64,000 nucleotides of DNA from Maribellus sp. CM-23 (lineage in GTDB: Bacteria; Bacteroidota; Bacteroidia; Bacteroidales; Prolixibacteraceae): positions 806,001 through 870,000 of the forward strand of contig NZ_JADWYJ010000002.1 of assembly GCF_021354595.1 (NCBI RefSeq), read 5' to 3'. The notes below the pieces were generated by a model that was not told the DNA's origin, made no database searches, and was given only the letters and a program-made list of their open reading frames with translations. This document shows positions 35,609 through 43,991 of the stretch, one piece after another. The translations under genes and the position numbers were made by a program. Position 1 is the first letter of the stretch, and every line of letters begins with the position of its first letter.

Positions 35609-36649
35609 ATGACAAGCAAGCCAAAAATTGCCATTGTAATTTTAAACTGGAACGGGGTAAAACTGTTCCCCGATTTTCTTCCGTCGCTGATCGAACATTC
35701 GAAGGGAGACAATATTGAATTAATTGTTGCCGACAATGGTTCAACCGATGACTCGCTGACTTTTCTGGGAAAGAATTTCCCATCAGTAACGCTACTTGAT
35801 TTAAAAACCAACTATGGCTTTGCCAAAGGTTACAATGTGGCGTTGGAACAAATTGATGCCGACTATTTCGTACTGGTAAACTCGGATGTAAAAGTGAGCG
35901 AAAACTGGATTCAGCCATGTATTCAGCATTTTGAATCGGACAAAAAAGTGGCTGCTGTTCAACCCAAAATACTGAGTTACCATCAACCCGAATATTTCGA
36001 ATATGCCGGTGCTGCCGGTGGTTTTATCGATCAGTTTGGCTATCCGTTTTGCCGGGGACGTATTCTCGATAAAGTGGAAAAAGACGAAGGGCAGTACCAG
36101 ACTCCGGGCGAAATCTTCTGGGCCAGCGGTGCCTGTATGTTTGTCAGGGCCGAAGTATTTAAATCGGCAGGCGGGTTAGATCCGCTCTTTTGGGCACACA
36201 TGGAAGAAATCGATCTTTGCTGGAGGTTCAAAAACCGGGGGATGAAAATCATTTACGAGCCGCAAAGCGTCATTTATCATTTAGGTGGCGGTTCTTTGTC
36301 GTACGGCGATCCGCGCAAGGTCTACCTCAATTTCAGGAACAACCTGTACATGCTGTACAAGAACCTTCCCAAAAATAAATTTAAACGTATTCTTTTTATC
36401 CGAATGATACTCGACGGTGTCGCAGCCGCCAAGTTCTTGCTGGGTTTCGAAGGAAAAGCTTTCCTGGCAGTGGCCAAGGCACACGCTACGTTTTATAAAA
36501 ACCTGGGAGAACTTCGAAAAAGCAGGGCCGAAATTCAACAACATACCTTATCAACCGATCATCCTGAAATTTTCAGGAAAAGCATCATGTGGAAATTTTT
36601 TATTCAAAAAAAACAAACTTTCTCAAGTTTGAATTTTAAGCAGAAATAA
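35609..36649 (+). CDS. Glycosyltransferase family 2
   Basis: 346 residues. The GT-A fold is shown by IAIVILNWNG, VADNGSTDDS, the DxD-like VNSDVKVS, and the C-terminal acceptor region FWASGACMFVRAEVF ... EEIDLCWRFKNRGMK. The layout matches rhamnosyltransferase-like GT2 enzymes that build cell-surface polysaccharides. The extra hydrophobic segment near residues 260-280 (FIRMILDGVAAAKFLLGF) may associate with the membrane. The start ATG lies 5 bases after the previous stop. Sugar and acceptor are not known. Confidence 0.9.
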   Translation: MTSKPKIAIVILNWNGVKLFPDFLPSLIEHSKGDNIELIVADNGSTDDSLTFLGKNFPSVTLLDLKTNYGFAKGYNVALEQIDADYFVLVNSDVKVSENWIQPCIQHFESDKKVAAVQPKILSYHQPEYFEYAGAAGGFIDQFGYPFCRGRILDKVEKDEGQYQTPGEIFWASGACMFVRAEVFKSAGGLDPLFWAHMEEIDLCWRFKNRGMKIIYEPQSVIYHLGGGSLSYGDPRKVYLNFRNNLYMLYKNLPKNKFKRILFIRMILDGVAAAKFLLGFEGKAFLAVAKAHATFYKNLGELRKSRAEIQQHTLSTDHPEIFRKSIMWKFFIQKKQTFSSLNFKQK

Positions 36650-36651
36650 GC

Positions 36652-37074
36652 ATGCAGAAACTTACATTTACAGAACCCATTTACACCTATCATATCGATT
36701 TTGTGGGACACGTCAACAACATTATTTATGTGCAGTGGCTCGAAAATGCGCGGGTAAAATTAATTGAGGCCATGGATCTCAGCATTTCCGACCTCTCGAT
36801 AGAACACAACATTTTACCCATTATCACAGAAACCCTGATTCAATATAAAAAACCATTTTTCCTGAGCGACACGGTTCAGGTAGAAGTCTGGGTTTCGGAA
36901 ATGTTCAATGTTTCGGCCAACTTCAAATTCCGCTTTCTGAACGGGAAAAATGAACTCTGCTGTACTGCCCAGCAAAAAGTACTTTTTATTGACAGTGACA
37001 CACAAAAACCTTCCAGAAAAATTGTAAAGTTTCGCGAGAATTTTGAAAAATTTCTTTTCTTGGAAACTGAATGA
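36652..37074 (+). CDS. Acyl-CoA thioesterase (hot-dog fold, 4HBT-like)
   Basis: 140 residues with the 4-hydroxybenzoyl-CoA thioesterase-like pattern: YTYHIDFVGHVNNIIYVQWLENAR, where the Asp/His region and the following helix form the active site, then a beta-sheet (VQVEVWVSEMFNVSANFKF). Such enzymes hydrolyse acyl-CoA or acyl-ACP thioesters in the cytoplasm. It starts 2 bases after the glycosyltransferase and overlaps the next gene by 4 bases (ATGA), so the three are translated together. The substrate is unknown. Confidence 0.88.
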   Translation: MQKLTFTEPIYTYHIDFVGHVNNIIYVQWLENARVKLIEAMDLSISDLSIEHNILPIITETLIQYKKPFFLSDTVQVEVWVSEMFNVSANFKFRFLNGKNELCCTAQQKVLFIDSDTQKPSRKIVKFRENFEKFLFLETE

Positions 37075-38552
37075 ATGTAACGATTGAGAACATATTGCTG
37101 ATAGGATCCCTGCTGCTGTTCATCGGAATACTGGTTGGTAAAACCTCTTACCGTTTTGGGGTTCCAGCCTTGCTTTTGTTCCTTGCCGTTGGTATGCTTG
37201 CCGGCTCTGAAGGAATCGGCGGAATATACTTCGACAACTCGCAAGCGGCACAGTTCATCGGCATTGTATCGCTCAATTTCATTTTGTTCTCTGGTGGTTT
37301 AGATACCAACTGGAAGTCCATAAAACCGGTACTTTGGCAGGGTATTTCACTTTCGTCACTTGGCGTATTGCTGACGTCCGTCTCCATTGGGCTGTTTGTA
37401 TGGGCCATCACCGATTTTTCACTTTTTGAAGGTTTGCTGCTGGGAGCCATCGTTTCTTCGACCGATGCCGCGGCCGTATTCTCGATTCTGCGTTCAAAAA
37501 ACCTGAGTTTAAAAAACAACCTCAAGGAAACGCTGGAGCTCGAAAGCGGAAGTAACGACCCCATGGCTTATGTGTTGACCCTTACTTTTCTGGGACTGGT
37601 TCAAAATCCCGAAACCGGTTTTTGGTCCATTGTTCTGCTTTTCCTGCAACAAATGCTGGTAGGTGCCCTGGCCGGATTTCTCTTTGCCAAATCAACAAAA
37701 TTCATCATCAATAAAATTCAGCTGGTTTACGAAGGTCTCTATCCTATCCTGGTAATTGCCCTTATGTTTATGACCTTTGCGGCAACCGATTTTATTGGAG
37801 GAAACGGCTTTTTAGCGGTTTATATTTGTGCGGTTTACATTGGCAACCAAAACATTGTTCACAAAAACACCATTGTGAAAATGTTCGACAGCCTGGCCTG
37901 GCTGATGCAAATCGCTCTTTTCATTACCCTGGGGCTTTTGGTATTTCCTACGCAATTATGGCCCGTGGCCGGAATTGGCTTGCTGATTTCGATCGTTCTC
38001 ATATTTGTAGCCCGGCCTTTGAGTGTTTTCCTGAGCCTCCTCCCCTTCAAAATGAAATTGCGACGCCGTTTCTACATTTCCTGGGTTGGCTTACGCGGTG
38101 CGGTTCCCATCGTATTTGCAACTTACCCCTTACTCGCCGGGATTGAAAAGGCCAACATGATCTTCAACATCGTCTTTTTTATCTCGCTTACATCCGTTCT
38201 TATCCAGGGAACCACGCTTCATACTGTGGCCAAATGGCTCAATGTTGCCTTGCCCCAGGAAAGTAAAAAGAATGCAGCCTGGGAAGTCTACATGTCGGAG
38301 CAGGCAAAGAAAATTATTACCGAACTTACCATTCCCGAAAATGGATTTGCCGCAGGGAAAAAAGTGGTCGAACTGCATTTCCCGTCCACATCGGTTATCT
38401 CCCTCATCAAACGCCGGGATCATTACATTACTCCCAGCGGCACCACTACAATCGACTCGGAGGACACACTTTTTATTCTTTCTGAAGACAAGGAAAGCAT
38501 AAGCAAAGTATACGAGTGTCTGCAAGTAACACCGCCAATCTCTGAACGATAA
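37071..38552 (+). CDS. Potassium/proton antiporter, CPA1 family with TrkA-C domain
   Basis: 493 residues: about twelve membrane helices followed by a cytoplasmic RCK_C/TrkA-C regulatory domain (from about residue 410, KKVVELHFPSTSVISLIKR). The antiporter motifs include VSSTDAAAVFSIL (ion-binding Asp) and ELESGSNDPMAY. The layout is that of NhaP2/CvrA-type K+(Na+)/H+ antiporters, which export K+ under alkaline or osmotic stress. It overlaps the thioesterase gene by ATGA and is followed by an inverted-repeat region before the Hdr-like operon. Confidence 0.92.
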   Translation: MNVTIENILLIGSLLLFIGILVGKTSYRFGVPALLLFLAVGMLAGSEGIGGIYFDNSQAAQFIGIVSLNFILFSGGLDTNWKSIKPVLWQGISLSSLGVLLTSVSIGLFVWAITDFSLFEGLLLGAIVSSTDAAAVFSILRSKNLSLKNNLKETLELESGSNDPMAYVLTLTFLGLVQNPETGFWSIVLLFLQQMLVGALAGFLFAKSTKFIINKIQLVYEGLYPILVIALMFMTFAATDFIGGNGFLAVYICAVYIGNQNIVHKNTIVKMFDSLAWLMQIALFITLGLLVFPTQLWPVAGIGLLISIVLIFVARPLSVFLSLLPFKMKLRRRFYISWVGLRGAVPIVFATYPLLAGIEKANMIFNIVFFISLTSVLIQGTTLHTVAKWLNVALPQESKKNAAWEVYMSEQAKKIITELTIPENGFAAGKKVVELHFPSTSVISLIKRRDHYITPSGTTTIDSEDTLFILSEDKESISKVYECLQVTPPISER

Positions 38553-38586
38553 TAAAACAAGCCGGTAACTCTCCTTTTGAAAAGAC

Positions 38587-38620
38587 AACTACGTATATAA
38601 ACGTAGTTCAGAATACGTAT
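38587..38620. promoter_or_regulatory. Inverted repeats upstream of the Hdr-like operon
   Basis: AACTACGT-ATATAA-ACGTAGTT (38587-38608) is a perfect 8-bp inverted repeat. The palindrome ATACGTAT follows at 38613-38620. Three TACGT-type half-sites at regular distance, 60-90 bases before the first gene, look like an operator; the first repeat could also act as a weak hairpin. Confidence 0.45.
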
Positions 38621-38678
38621 ATCAGCGGTTTTAAAACTGTCGGGATTTGCCAAGCTTTGCAAAATACAGGCAGTTTTT

Positions 38679-39374
38679 ATGTATTCAGATTTAAACCAAA
38701 GATTAAAAGCGGATGTACGGCTGGAAGAAGGGCTACAGGCCTGCATGAACTGCGGAATTTGTACGGCCATCTGCCCGGCAGCCGAGTTTTACGAATATGA
38801 CCCCCGAAGCATTGCCATAACGGTACAATCGGGAAACGAAGAAAAAATTGCAGCGCTGCTCGAAGGCGATACGATCTGGTACTGTGGCCAGTGTATGTCG
38901 TGCAAAACACGCTGCCCCCGCAACAACTGCCCCGGACTAATCATCAGTGTGCTACGCAAACTCTCCCAGGAAACCGGCGCTTTTATTAAAAGCCGGATGG
39001 GCCGCCAGCAATATTTAATTGTCAAAACCATTGGCGCAAACATCCTCCGGTTTGGCTACTGTGTCCATCCAAATTCCCTCGTTCCGGCTACCCATCCGGA
39101 ACAGGGACCGGTTTGGCGCTGGATATATGAAAATATGCACGAGGTGTATGCCGCTGTGGACGCTAATCTCGACGGCGACGGCCCCGGCGCCATGCGAAAA
39201 ATCAGTCCAACGGACCTGGACGAGCTTCACCAAATATTTGAGGTAAGTGGAGGCCTAAAACTCTATCAAACCATTGAGTATTTCAGTCAATTAAAAGCAG
39301 TTGAAATGGGACTGACCGACACAAATGGCAAAGCTGACATGGAAAAATACACGCAGTATTTACTGAATGAATAA
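38679..39374 (+). CDS. HdrC-like 4Fe-4S dicluster protein
   Basis: 231 residues with two ferredoxin-like cluster motifs: CMNCGICTAICP beginning near residue 22 and CGQCMSCKTRCP near 69, each with the four spaced cysteines of a 4Fe-4S site. A helical C-terminal half follows. In heterodisulfide reductases HdrC relays electrons from HdrA to the HdrB active site. It opens a five-gene operon and lies 8 bases before the HdrB-like gene. Confidence 0.9.
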   Translation: MYSDLNQRLKADVRLEEGLQACMNCGICTAICPAAEFYEYDPRSIAITVQSGNEEKIAALLEGDTIWYCGQCMSCKTRCPRNNCPGLIISVLRKLSQETGAFIKSRMGRQQYLIVKTIGANILRFGYCVHPNSLVPATHPEQGPVWRWIYENMHEVYAAVDANLDGDGPGAMRKISPTDLDELHQIFEVSGGLKLYQTIEYFSQLKAVEMGLTDTNGKADMEKYTQYLLNE

Positions 39375-39382
39375 GGCAAAAC

Positions 39383-40453
39383 ATGGAACCGAAAACAAAA
39401 ATACGCTGGAGCGAATACAACAAGAAAATTGCCGATGATAAGTTCTTTTACTTGAGAAGTTGCATCCGGCAAAACTTTAACCCTGGGGCTGAAAAAGTAT
39501 TTTTGTCCATCCTTCAAAATAACCTGCGGAAAGAGGTTTACGACGATCCTCATCACACCACTTGCTCGGGCATTGGTTATCATTCCGACATTGTGCCATT
39601 CGAAACCTTTCAAACCATGGTGGCCCGGCAGTTTTCGCTTATGACGGAACGCGGGTACAAAAACTGCGCGGTGTCGTGTATAACTTCGTTTGGCGGCTAC
39701 AACGAGGTACTTTCCACCTGGAAAGAATTTCCGGAAGAGCTTGAAAAAACACGCGAAAACCTGTTAAAAGCAACCGGAAGAACGTTTGAAATACCGGAGA
39801 ATCTTTCCCACGCGTGCGACATTATTTACCATTTCAGAAAAGAAATTGCGGCACAGGCACGCTACCGTTTGATCAATAAGGAAACCGGAGAACCGCTGAA
39901 AATAGTGGATCATATCGGGTGCCACTATGCTAAAATCTTTCCGGAGAAAGGTGTGGGCGGCTCTGAATATTCTCGCGTACTCACCGGAATGATTGAAGCC
40001 TGGGGCGGAGAAGCCGTTGATTATCCCGAACGCCGGCATTGCTGTGGTTTTGGATTCCGGCATTACCTCATAAAAAACAACCGAAGTTATTCCATTTCCA
40101 ACTCGCGCAAAAAATTTGAAAGCATGCAGCCGTACCACCCCGATATGATTCTGACCAACTGCCCCGGCTGCAACATGTTTCTCGATCGCTGGCAGTATGC
40201 ACTGGCACAGATCGAAGGAAAAGTTTACGGAGGCAAAAACGGCATCCCTGTCCTATCACACGAAGAACTTGCAGGATTGGTGCTGGGTTACGATCCGTGG
40301 AAAGACATTGGTTTGCAAATGCATCAGATTGATGTGGAGCCATTTCTGAACAAAATAGGAGTTGAATACCATCCGAAACAAAAATTTACTGGCGTTAAGG
40401 GGCAATACATTAATGAACCTGCATTTACCGGTTGTTTAGCAAGAAAAGATTGA
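39383..40453 (+). CDS. HdrB-like protein with CCG domains
   Basis: 356 residues. HdrB carries noncubane iron-sulfur clusters bound by paired CCG motifs and is the disulfide-reducing subunit in methanogens. The second CCG region is complete (IGCHYAK, RRHCCGFGF near 219, NCPGCNMF near 260). The first is altered: SCIRQNF, then TTCSGIGYH near 59 (CSG in place of CCG), then NCAVSC. One of the two clusters may therefore be missing or different. It is second in the operon. The physiological disulfide or other substrate is unknown; nothing else here suggests coenzyme M or B. Confidence 0.88.
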   Translation: MEPKTKIRWSEYNKKIADDKFFYLRSCIRQNFNPGAEKVFLSILQNNLRKEVYDDPHHTTCSGIGYHSDIVPFETFQTMVARQFSLMTERGYKNCAVSCITSFGGYNEVLSTWKEFPEELEKTRENLLKATGRTFEIPENLSHACDIIYHFRKEIAAQARYRLINKETGEPLKIVDHIGCHYAKIFPEKGVGGSEYSRVLTGMIEAWGGEAVDYPERRHCCGFGFRHYLIKNNRSYSISNSRKKFESMQPYHPDMILTNCPGCNMFLDRWQYALAQIEGKVYGGKNGIPVLSHEELAGLVLGYDPWKDIGLQMHQIDVEPFLNKIGVEYHPKQKFTGVKGQYINEPAFTGCLARKD

Positions 40454-40494
40454 AAACAGATTGAGTGGATTGATGTGATTGCATTTAAAACCAG

Positions 40495-41553
40495 TTGAAA
40501 ACATTAAAAGCGAAGAGGGTGAACAACAAACATGTAGCCGTTATTGGCGGAGGAATTGCCGGAATGGAGGCCGCTTCGGTACTTGCCCGGCAGGGACTGA
40601 AAGTGACACTGATTGAAAAACAGGCAAACACAGGCGGTAAACTAAACGATTGGGATCATCTTTTTCCCGATTTTTCGTCGCCCGATGAACTGGTGAGTTC
40701 GCTGGCGACAAAAACAAAAGACAGCGGAGTAAACACGGTTTACAATACCGAAATCAGCCGGATTGAACGCGCCGGCAAACGCTTCGAGTTACGGGCTAAC
40801 CAGGATGTCCGGTTTTATGCTGATGCCGTGCTGGTAGCTTCGGGCTTTAACGTTTTCGATGCCACCATTAAAGAAGAATACGGTTACGGGCTTTTTGGGA
40901 ATGTGATTACATCGGTTGATTTTGAGAAACGGATGAAAAAACACGGACAGCTGCGCACCATTCAGGGAACAGCACCCAAGCGGGTTGCCATCATTCATTG
41001 TGTAGGTTCGCGCGATGCCAAAGTTGGCAATACTTACTGTTCGAAAGTTTGTTGCATTACCGGGATAAAACAAGCCATCGAAATAAGCGAAATGCTACCC
41101 GACTGCGAAGTATTTTGTTTTTACATGGACCTGCGTTTGTATGGATCGACGTTCGACAGTCTGTACCTCCAAGCCCAGAAACGCCATAAAATCCAGTTTA
41201 TCCGGGGCCGTTTATCGGAAGCTGCCGAGCGTGCTGACAAAAGCATCCAGATCAAAGCCGAGGACACACTTCAGGGCCGTCCGTTGCGAATGACTGTCGA
41301 CATGGTAATCCTTTTAGTGGGAATGGAGCCGGGAGCATCCACTTCGCAGCTGATTCAGAAAAACCAAATGACCGTGGATGAAAACGGTTTTCTGAAATCC
41401 ACTAACATGCACTGCGCCCGCAACCAAAGCACGCAAGAGGGCATTTTTATGGCGGGAACAGCAATTTGCCCAATGGCAGTAAATGAAACCATAGAAAACG
41501 CCAGGTCGGCTGCTACCGAAATCATTCACTTTTTTGAAAACCACAGGCCATGA
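40495..41553 (+). CDS. HdrA/QmoA-like FAD and iron-sulfur protein
   Basis: 352 residues, with TTG start at 40495 or GTG at 40519. An N-terminal dinucleotide-binding fold (VAVIGGGIAGMEAA) binds FAD. Cys169, Cys182, Cys186 and Cys187 (HCVGSRD ... YCSKVCC) have the 13-4-1 spacing of the unusual HdrA cluster. It lacks the extra ferredoxin domains of methanogen HdrA and is of QmoA-like size. In the family the flavin receives or bifurcates electrons. It overlaps the next gene by ATGA. Confidence 0.9.
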   Translation: MKTLKAKRVNNKHVAVIGGGIAGMEAASVLARQGLKVTLIEKQANTGGKLNDWDHLFPDFSSPDELVSSLATKTKDSGVNTVYNTEISRIERAGKRFELRANQDVRFYADAVLVASGFNVFDATIKEEYGYGLFGNVITSVDFEKRMKKHGQLRTIQGTAPKRVAIIHCVGSRDAKVGNTYCSKVCCITGIKQAIEISEMLPDCEVFCFYMDLRLYGSTFDSLYLQAQKRHKIQFIRGRLSEAAERADKSIQIKAEDTLQGRPLRMTVDMVILLVGMEPGASTSQLIQKNQMTVDENGFLKSTNMHCARNQSTQEGIFMAGTAICPMAVNETIENARSAATEIIHFFENHRP

Positions 41554-41900
41554 ACGATCTCAGCTTTTTAAAACCGGCTTCCCGCCAAATCGACTTCGAT
41601 AATTTCGACGACCGTCTGCTGCTTTATGTGCTGCAATACGAGCCATCGTTTTTTACCTGTATTTCGTGTGGAGGCTGCACGGCAACCTGCAGCGCCGGTA
41701 ACCTGACCAATTTCAACGTTCGCAAAATCGGGCTTTGGCTGCGCCGCGGCGAAACCGAAAAACTTTCTGAGGAGATCCAAAAATGCATGTTTTGCGGGAA
41801 ATGCACACTGGTTTGTCCGCGCGACATCAATATCCGGAACGTGATCTTGCTGATCAAAAAACGCATCGCCATGCTGAAAAACGAAAATACACCGGCATAA
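41550..41900 (+). CDS. Small HdrC-like 4Fe-4S protein
   Basis: 116 residues with two four-cysteine cluster motifs, CISCGGCTATC and CMFCGKCTLVCPRD, and little else. It is a second electron-relay subunit in the same operon, overlapping the HdrA-like stop by 4 bases and sharing one base (TAATG) with the start of the next gene. It likely bridges the HdrA-like subunit and the membrane subunit. Confidence 0.9.
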   Translation: MNDLSFLKPASRQIDFDNFDDRLLLYVLQYEPSFFTCISCGGCTATCSAGNLTNFNVRKIGLWLRRGETEKLSEEIQKCMFCGKCTLVCPRDINIRNVILLIKKRIAMLKNENTPA

Positions 41901-43723
41901 TGGAAAAGCTCATCATTCTTCCCTTTAGCATTGGCTTTATCTACCTCCTTGGAATTCTGGGATTTCGCTTTGTGAAATGGGTCGGCGGTTTGTCGCGACT
42001 GGATAAACTCCGGCTGATACACTCTTTCAAAACCCGGCGTTTTTTTGATTCGCTTAAAGAAGTTTTTATCGAAGGACTTCTGCATCGCAAAATTTTCAGG
42101 AAAAACCCGGTGCTGGGTTACATGCACATGAGCCTCGCCTTTGGCTGGTTTTTACTGATTGTTGTAGGTCACTTTGAAGTGATGGTTTCCCGGCAATCGT
42201 TGATTGCACCCATTTACCTGCCTGTGTTTTTTCGCTATTTCGAAACCAGTCATTCCTTCCCGTTATCCGGTATTTTTTCATTTCTGATGGACTTATTACT
42301 GTTGTTTGTACTTTCCGGAGTAGCACTCGCAATGCTGAAAAGATTCAAAAAAAAGTTGTTTGGAATGAAAAAAACGACCCGGCTAAAAACCGGCGACCGA
42401 ATTGCCTTAGTCTCACTGTGGATGATCTTTCCTTTGCGGCTTTTAGCAGAAGGAATGTCGGCAGGCTTGTACGGAAATGGTAGTTTTCTGACTTCCACTC
42501 TTGGTCACATTTTTGGCAATCTAAACTCAGAAACGGCCAACCTTTCACTTTGGACCGCCTATTCCTGCTCGCTGGGATTCTTCTTTGCCGCTTTGCCCAA
42601 TTCGCGTTACATGCACATTCCCACGGAGATATTATTGATTTTTGTTCGGAGTGCAGGCGTCAAACTAAAAAAGCGGAATAATACCTACACCAACATCCAG
42701 GTGTTTTCGTGCTCGCGCTGCGGGCTATGTTTAGACAATTGCCAGTTGTCGGCTGCCGGAATCAACAACACGCAATCGGTATACATCCTGAAAAACATCC
42801 GCAACCACAACCTCTCCGATGAACAGCTTTTTAACTGTCTGCTCTGCGGAAAATGCGAGGTTGACTGCCCGGTAGGCATCAACACCATCGACCTGCGAAT
42901 TACCCAACGCATCGAATCGACCCGGCAGTACAATTCCTCTTACGAATATTTGGAAGATGGCCCCGCCCCCAACGCTGACACAGTTTATTTTGCCGGATGC
43001 ATGACCCATCTTACTCCCGGAATTATTGCCTCGATGAAAAAGCTTTTCCAACTGGCCGGTGAAAGTGTCTGGTTTATGGACAAGGAAAAAGCACCTTGTT
43101 GCGGGCGCCCTTTGATGCTGGCCGGACAATACGAGGCTGCCTCGAAACTGATTGCCAACAATACCCGGAAAATAATTGGCTCGGAAGCGAAAAAACTGGT
43201 GGTCTCCTGCCCCATTTGTTACAAGGTTTTCAAGGAAGATTATGAACTTGTAAATGTGGAAGTAGTGTTTCATGCCGAATATATTTTAAACCTCATCCGG
43301 CAACAAATCATCACACTGAAAAAAGGTTCGGATCGGATTATCTATCATGATCCCTGTGAACTGGGACGCGGAATGGGTATGTTTGAACCACCGCGCGAAG
43401 TGCTGCGGGCCACCGGGAAAGTCATTCCCATCAAAAATGAAAAACAAATGGCCCATTGCTGTGGCGGCAGCTTGGGAAATCTAAAAATATCTCAACCGGA
43501 ACGTGCGCTGCTCCGCAACCAGGCCGTAGAAGATTATCTGCAATACCGTCCCGATGTGTTGGCGACAGCCTGCCCTATGTGCAAAAAGACATTCTCACGC
43601 CATCCGGGGCTAAAAGTGCAGGATATTTCCGAAATGGTAGTACAGGCCCTGCAAAGCAAGGTTCAGCCCAAAGCAGTAACAAAAAAGGCAAAATCAGAAG
43701 TATTGGAAGCAGAATTAATATAA
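41900..43723 (+). CDS. Membrane-bound HdrE-HdrD-like fusion (cytochrome-like domain, 4Fe-4S and two CCG domains)
   Basis: 607 residues from ATG 41900, which overlaps the previous stop; an open extension back to 41783 lies inside that gene and is rejected. The N-terminal 250 residues hold about five membrane helices with His residues (GYMHMSLAFGW, VVGHFEVM) that could bind heme b, as in HdrE/NarI-like subunits. Then come two 4Fe-4S motifs (CSRCGLCLDNC near 271, CLLCGKCEVDCP near 313) and two complete CCG regions (APCCGRP/CPIC; HCCGGS/CPMC). This combines HdrE and HdrD in one chain and would link the complex to the quinone pool (inference). Confidence 0.9.
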   Translation: MEKLIILPFSIGFIYLLGILGFRFVKWVGGLSRLDKLRLIHSFKTRRFFDSLKEVFIEGLLHRKIFRKNPVLGYMHMSLAFGWFLLIVVGHFEVMVSRQSLIAPIYLPVFFRYFETSHSFPLSGIFSFLMDLLLLFVLSGVALAMLKRFKKKLFGMKKTTRLKTGDRIALVSLWMIFPLRLLAEGMSAGLYGNGSFLTSTLGHIFGNLNSETANLSLWTAYSCSLGFFFAALPNSRYMHIPTEILLIFVRSAGVKLKKRNNTYTNIQVFSCSRCGLCLDNCQLSAAGINNTQSVYILKNIRNHNLSDEQLFNCLLCGKCEVDCPVGINTIDLRITQRIESTRQYNSSYEYLEDGPAPNADTVYFAGCMTHLTPGIIASMKKLFQLAGESVWFMDKEKAPCCGRPLMLAGQYEAASKLIANNTRKIIGSEAKKLVVSCPICYKVFKEDYELVNVEVVFHAEYILNLIRQQIITLKKGSDRIIYHDPCELGRGMGMFEPPREVLRATGKVIPIKNEKQMAHCCGGSLGNLKISQPERALLRNQAVEDYLQYRPDVLATACPMCKKTFSRHPGLKVQDISEMVVQALQSKVQPKAVTKKAKSEVLEAELI

Positions 43724-43838
43724 AATTTCCATCCTCATTTTCAGCCAGTAATAACTAAAACGGGCATCAAACCTTCAACAAAAGACTTAGAGGTCGTATT
43801 CCCCGGCAAGAAGTTAGACAAAATCAAAAAAAGCTTTA

Positions 43839-43846
43839 TAACTTTG
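43839..43846 (+). promoter_or_regulatory. -7 element (TAACTTTG) ahead of the TPP riboswitch
   Basis: A perfect TAnnTTTG match about 17 bases before the aptamer, with a TTAG-like -33 candidate near 43814. Its placement matches a riboswitch-containing leader. Confidence 0.6.
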
Positions 43847-43854
43847 TCGCGACA

Positions 43855-43940
43855 TTTACGCAATGGGGTGTCCCGAGGACTCGGGACTGAGATTATACTC
43901 AAAGAACCTGATCCGGTTAGTACCGGCGGAGGGAGAGCGA
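43855..43940 (+). ncRNA. TPP riboswitch (THI element)
   Basis: The conserved thiamine pyrophosphate aptamer landmarks are all present in order: GGGGTG, a small hairpin CCCGA/TCGGG, ACTGAGA, GAACCTGATC and the hairpin CCGGTTAGTACCGG followed by CGGAGGGA. It lies 50 bases before the TonB receptor start and should lower its expression when TPP is plentiful. End positions are approximate. Confidence 0.93.
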
Positions 43941-43960
43941 AAGGGAAAATTTCCTGCCTC

Positions 43961-43981
43961 ATTGGTTAGTTTTTAACCAAT
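43961..43981 (+). promoter_or_regulatory. Hairpin before the receptor start (possible expression platform)
   Basis: A perfect 8-bp stem ATTGGTTA / TAACCAAT with loop GTTTT ends 10 bases before the ATG at 43992. It could control access of ribosomes in response to the TPP aptamer. Confidence 0.5.
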
Positions 43982-43991
43982 TAATCACAAA

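Noticed and set aside
41783..41899. Upstream extension of the membrane Hdr-like gene
   Set aside because: It lies entirely in another frame of the small HdrC-like gene; the ATG at 41900 overlaps the stop as expected for coupled genes and begins a membrane helix.
38679..43723. Reading the Hdr-like genes as evidence of methanogenesis or a coenzyme M/B heterodisulfide reductase
   Set aside because: All surrounding genes are Bacteroidota and no methanogenic gene is present; the names reflect family homology only.
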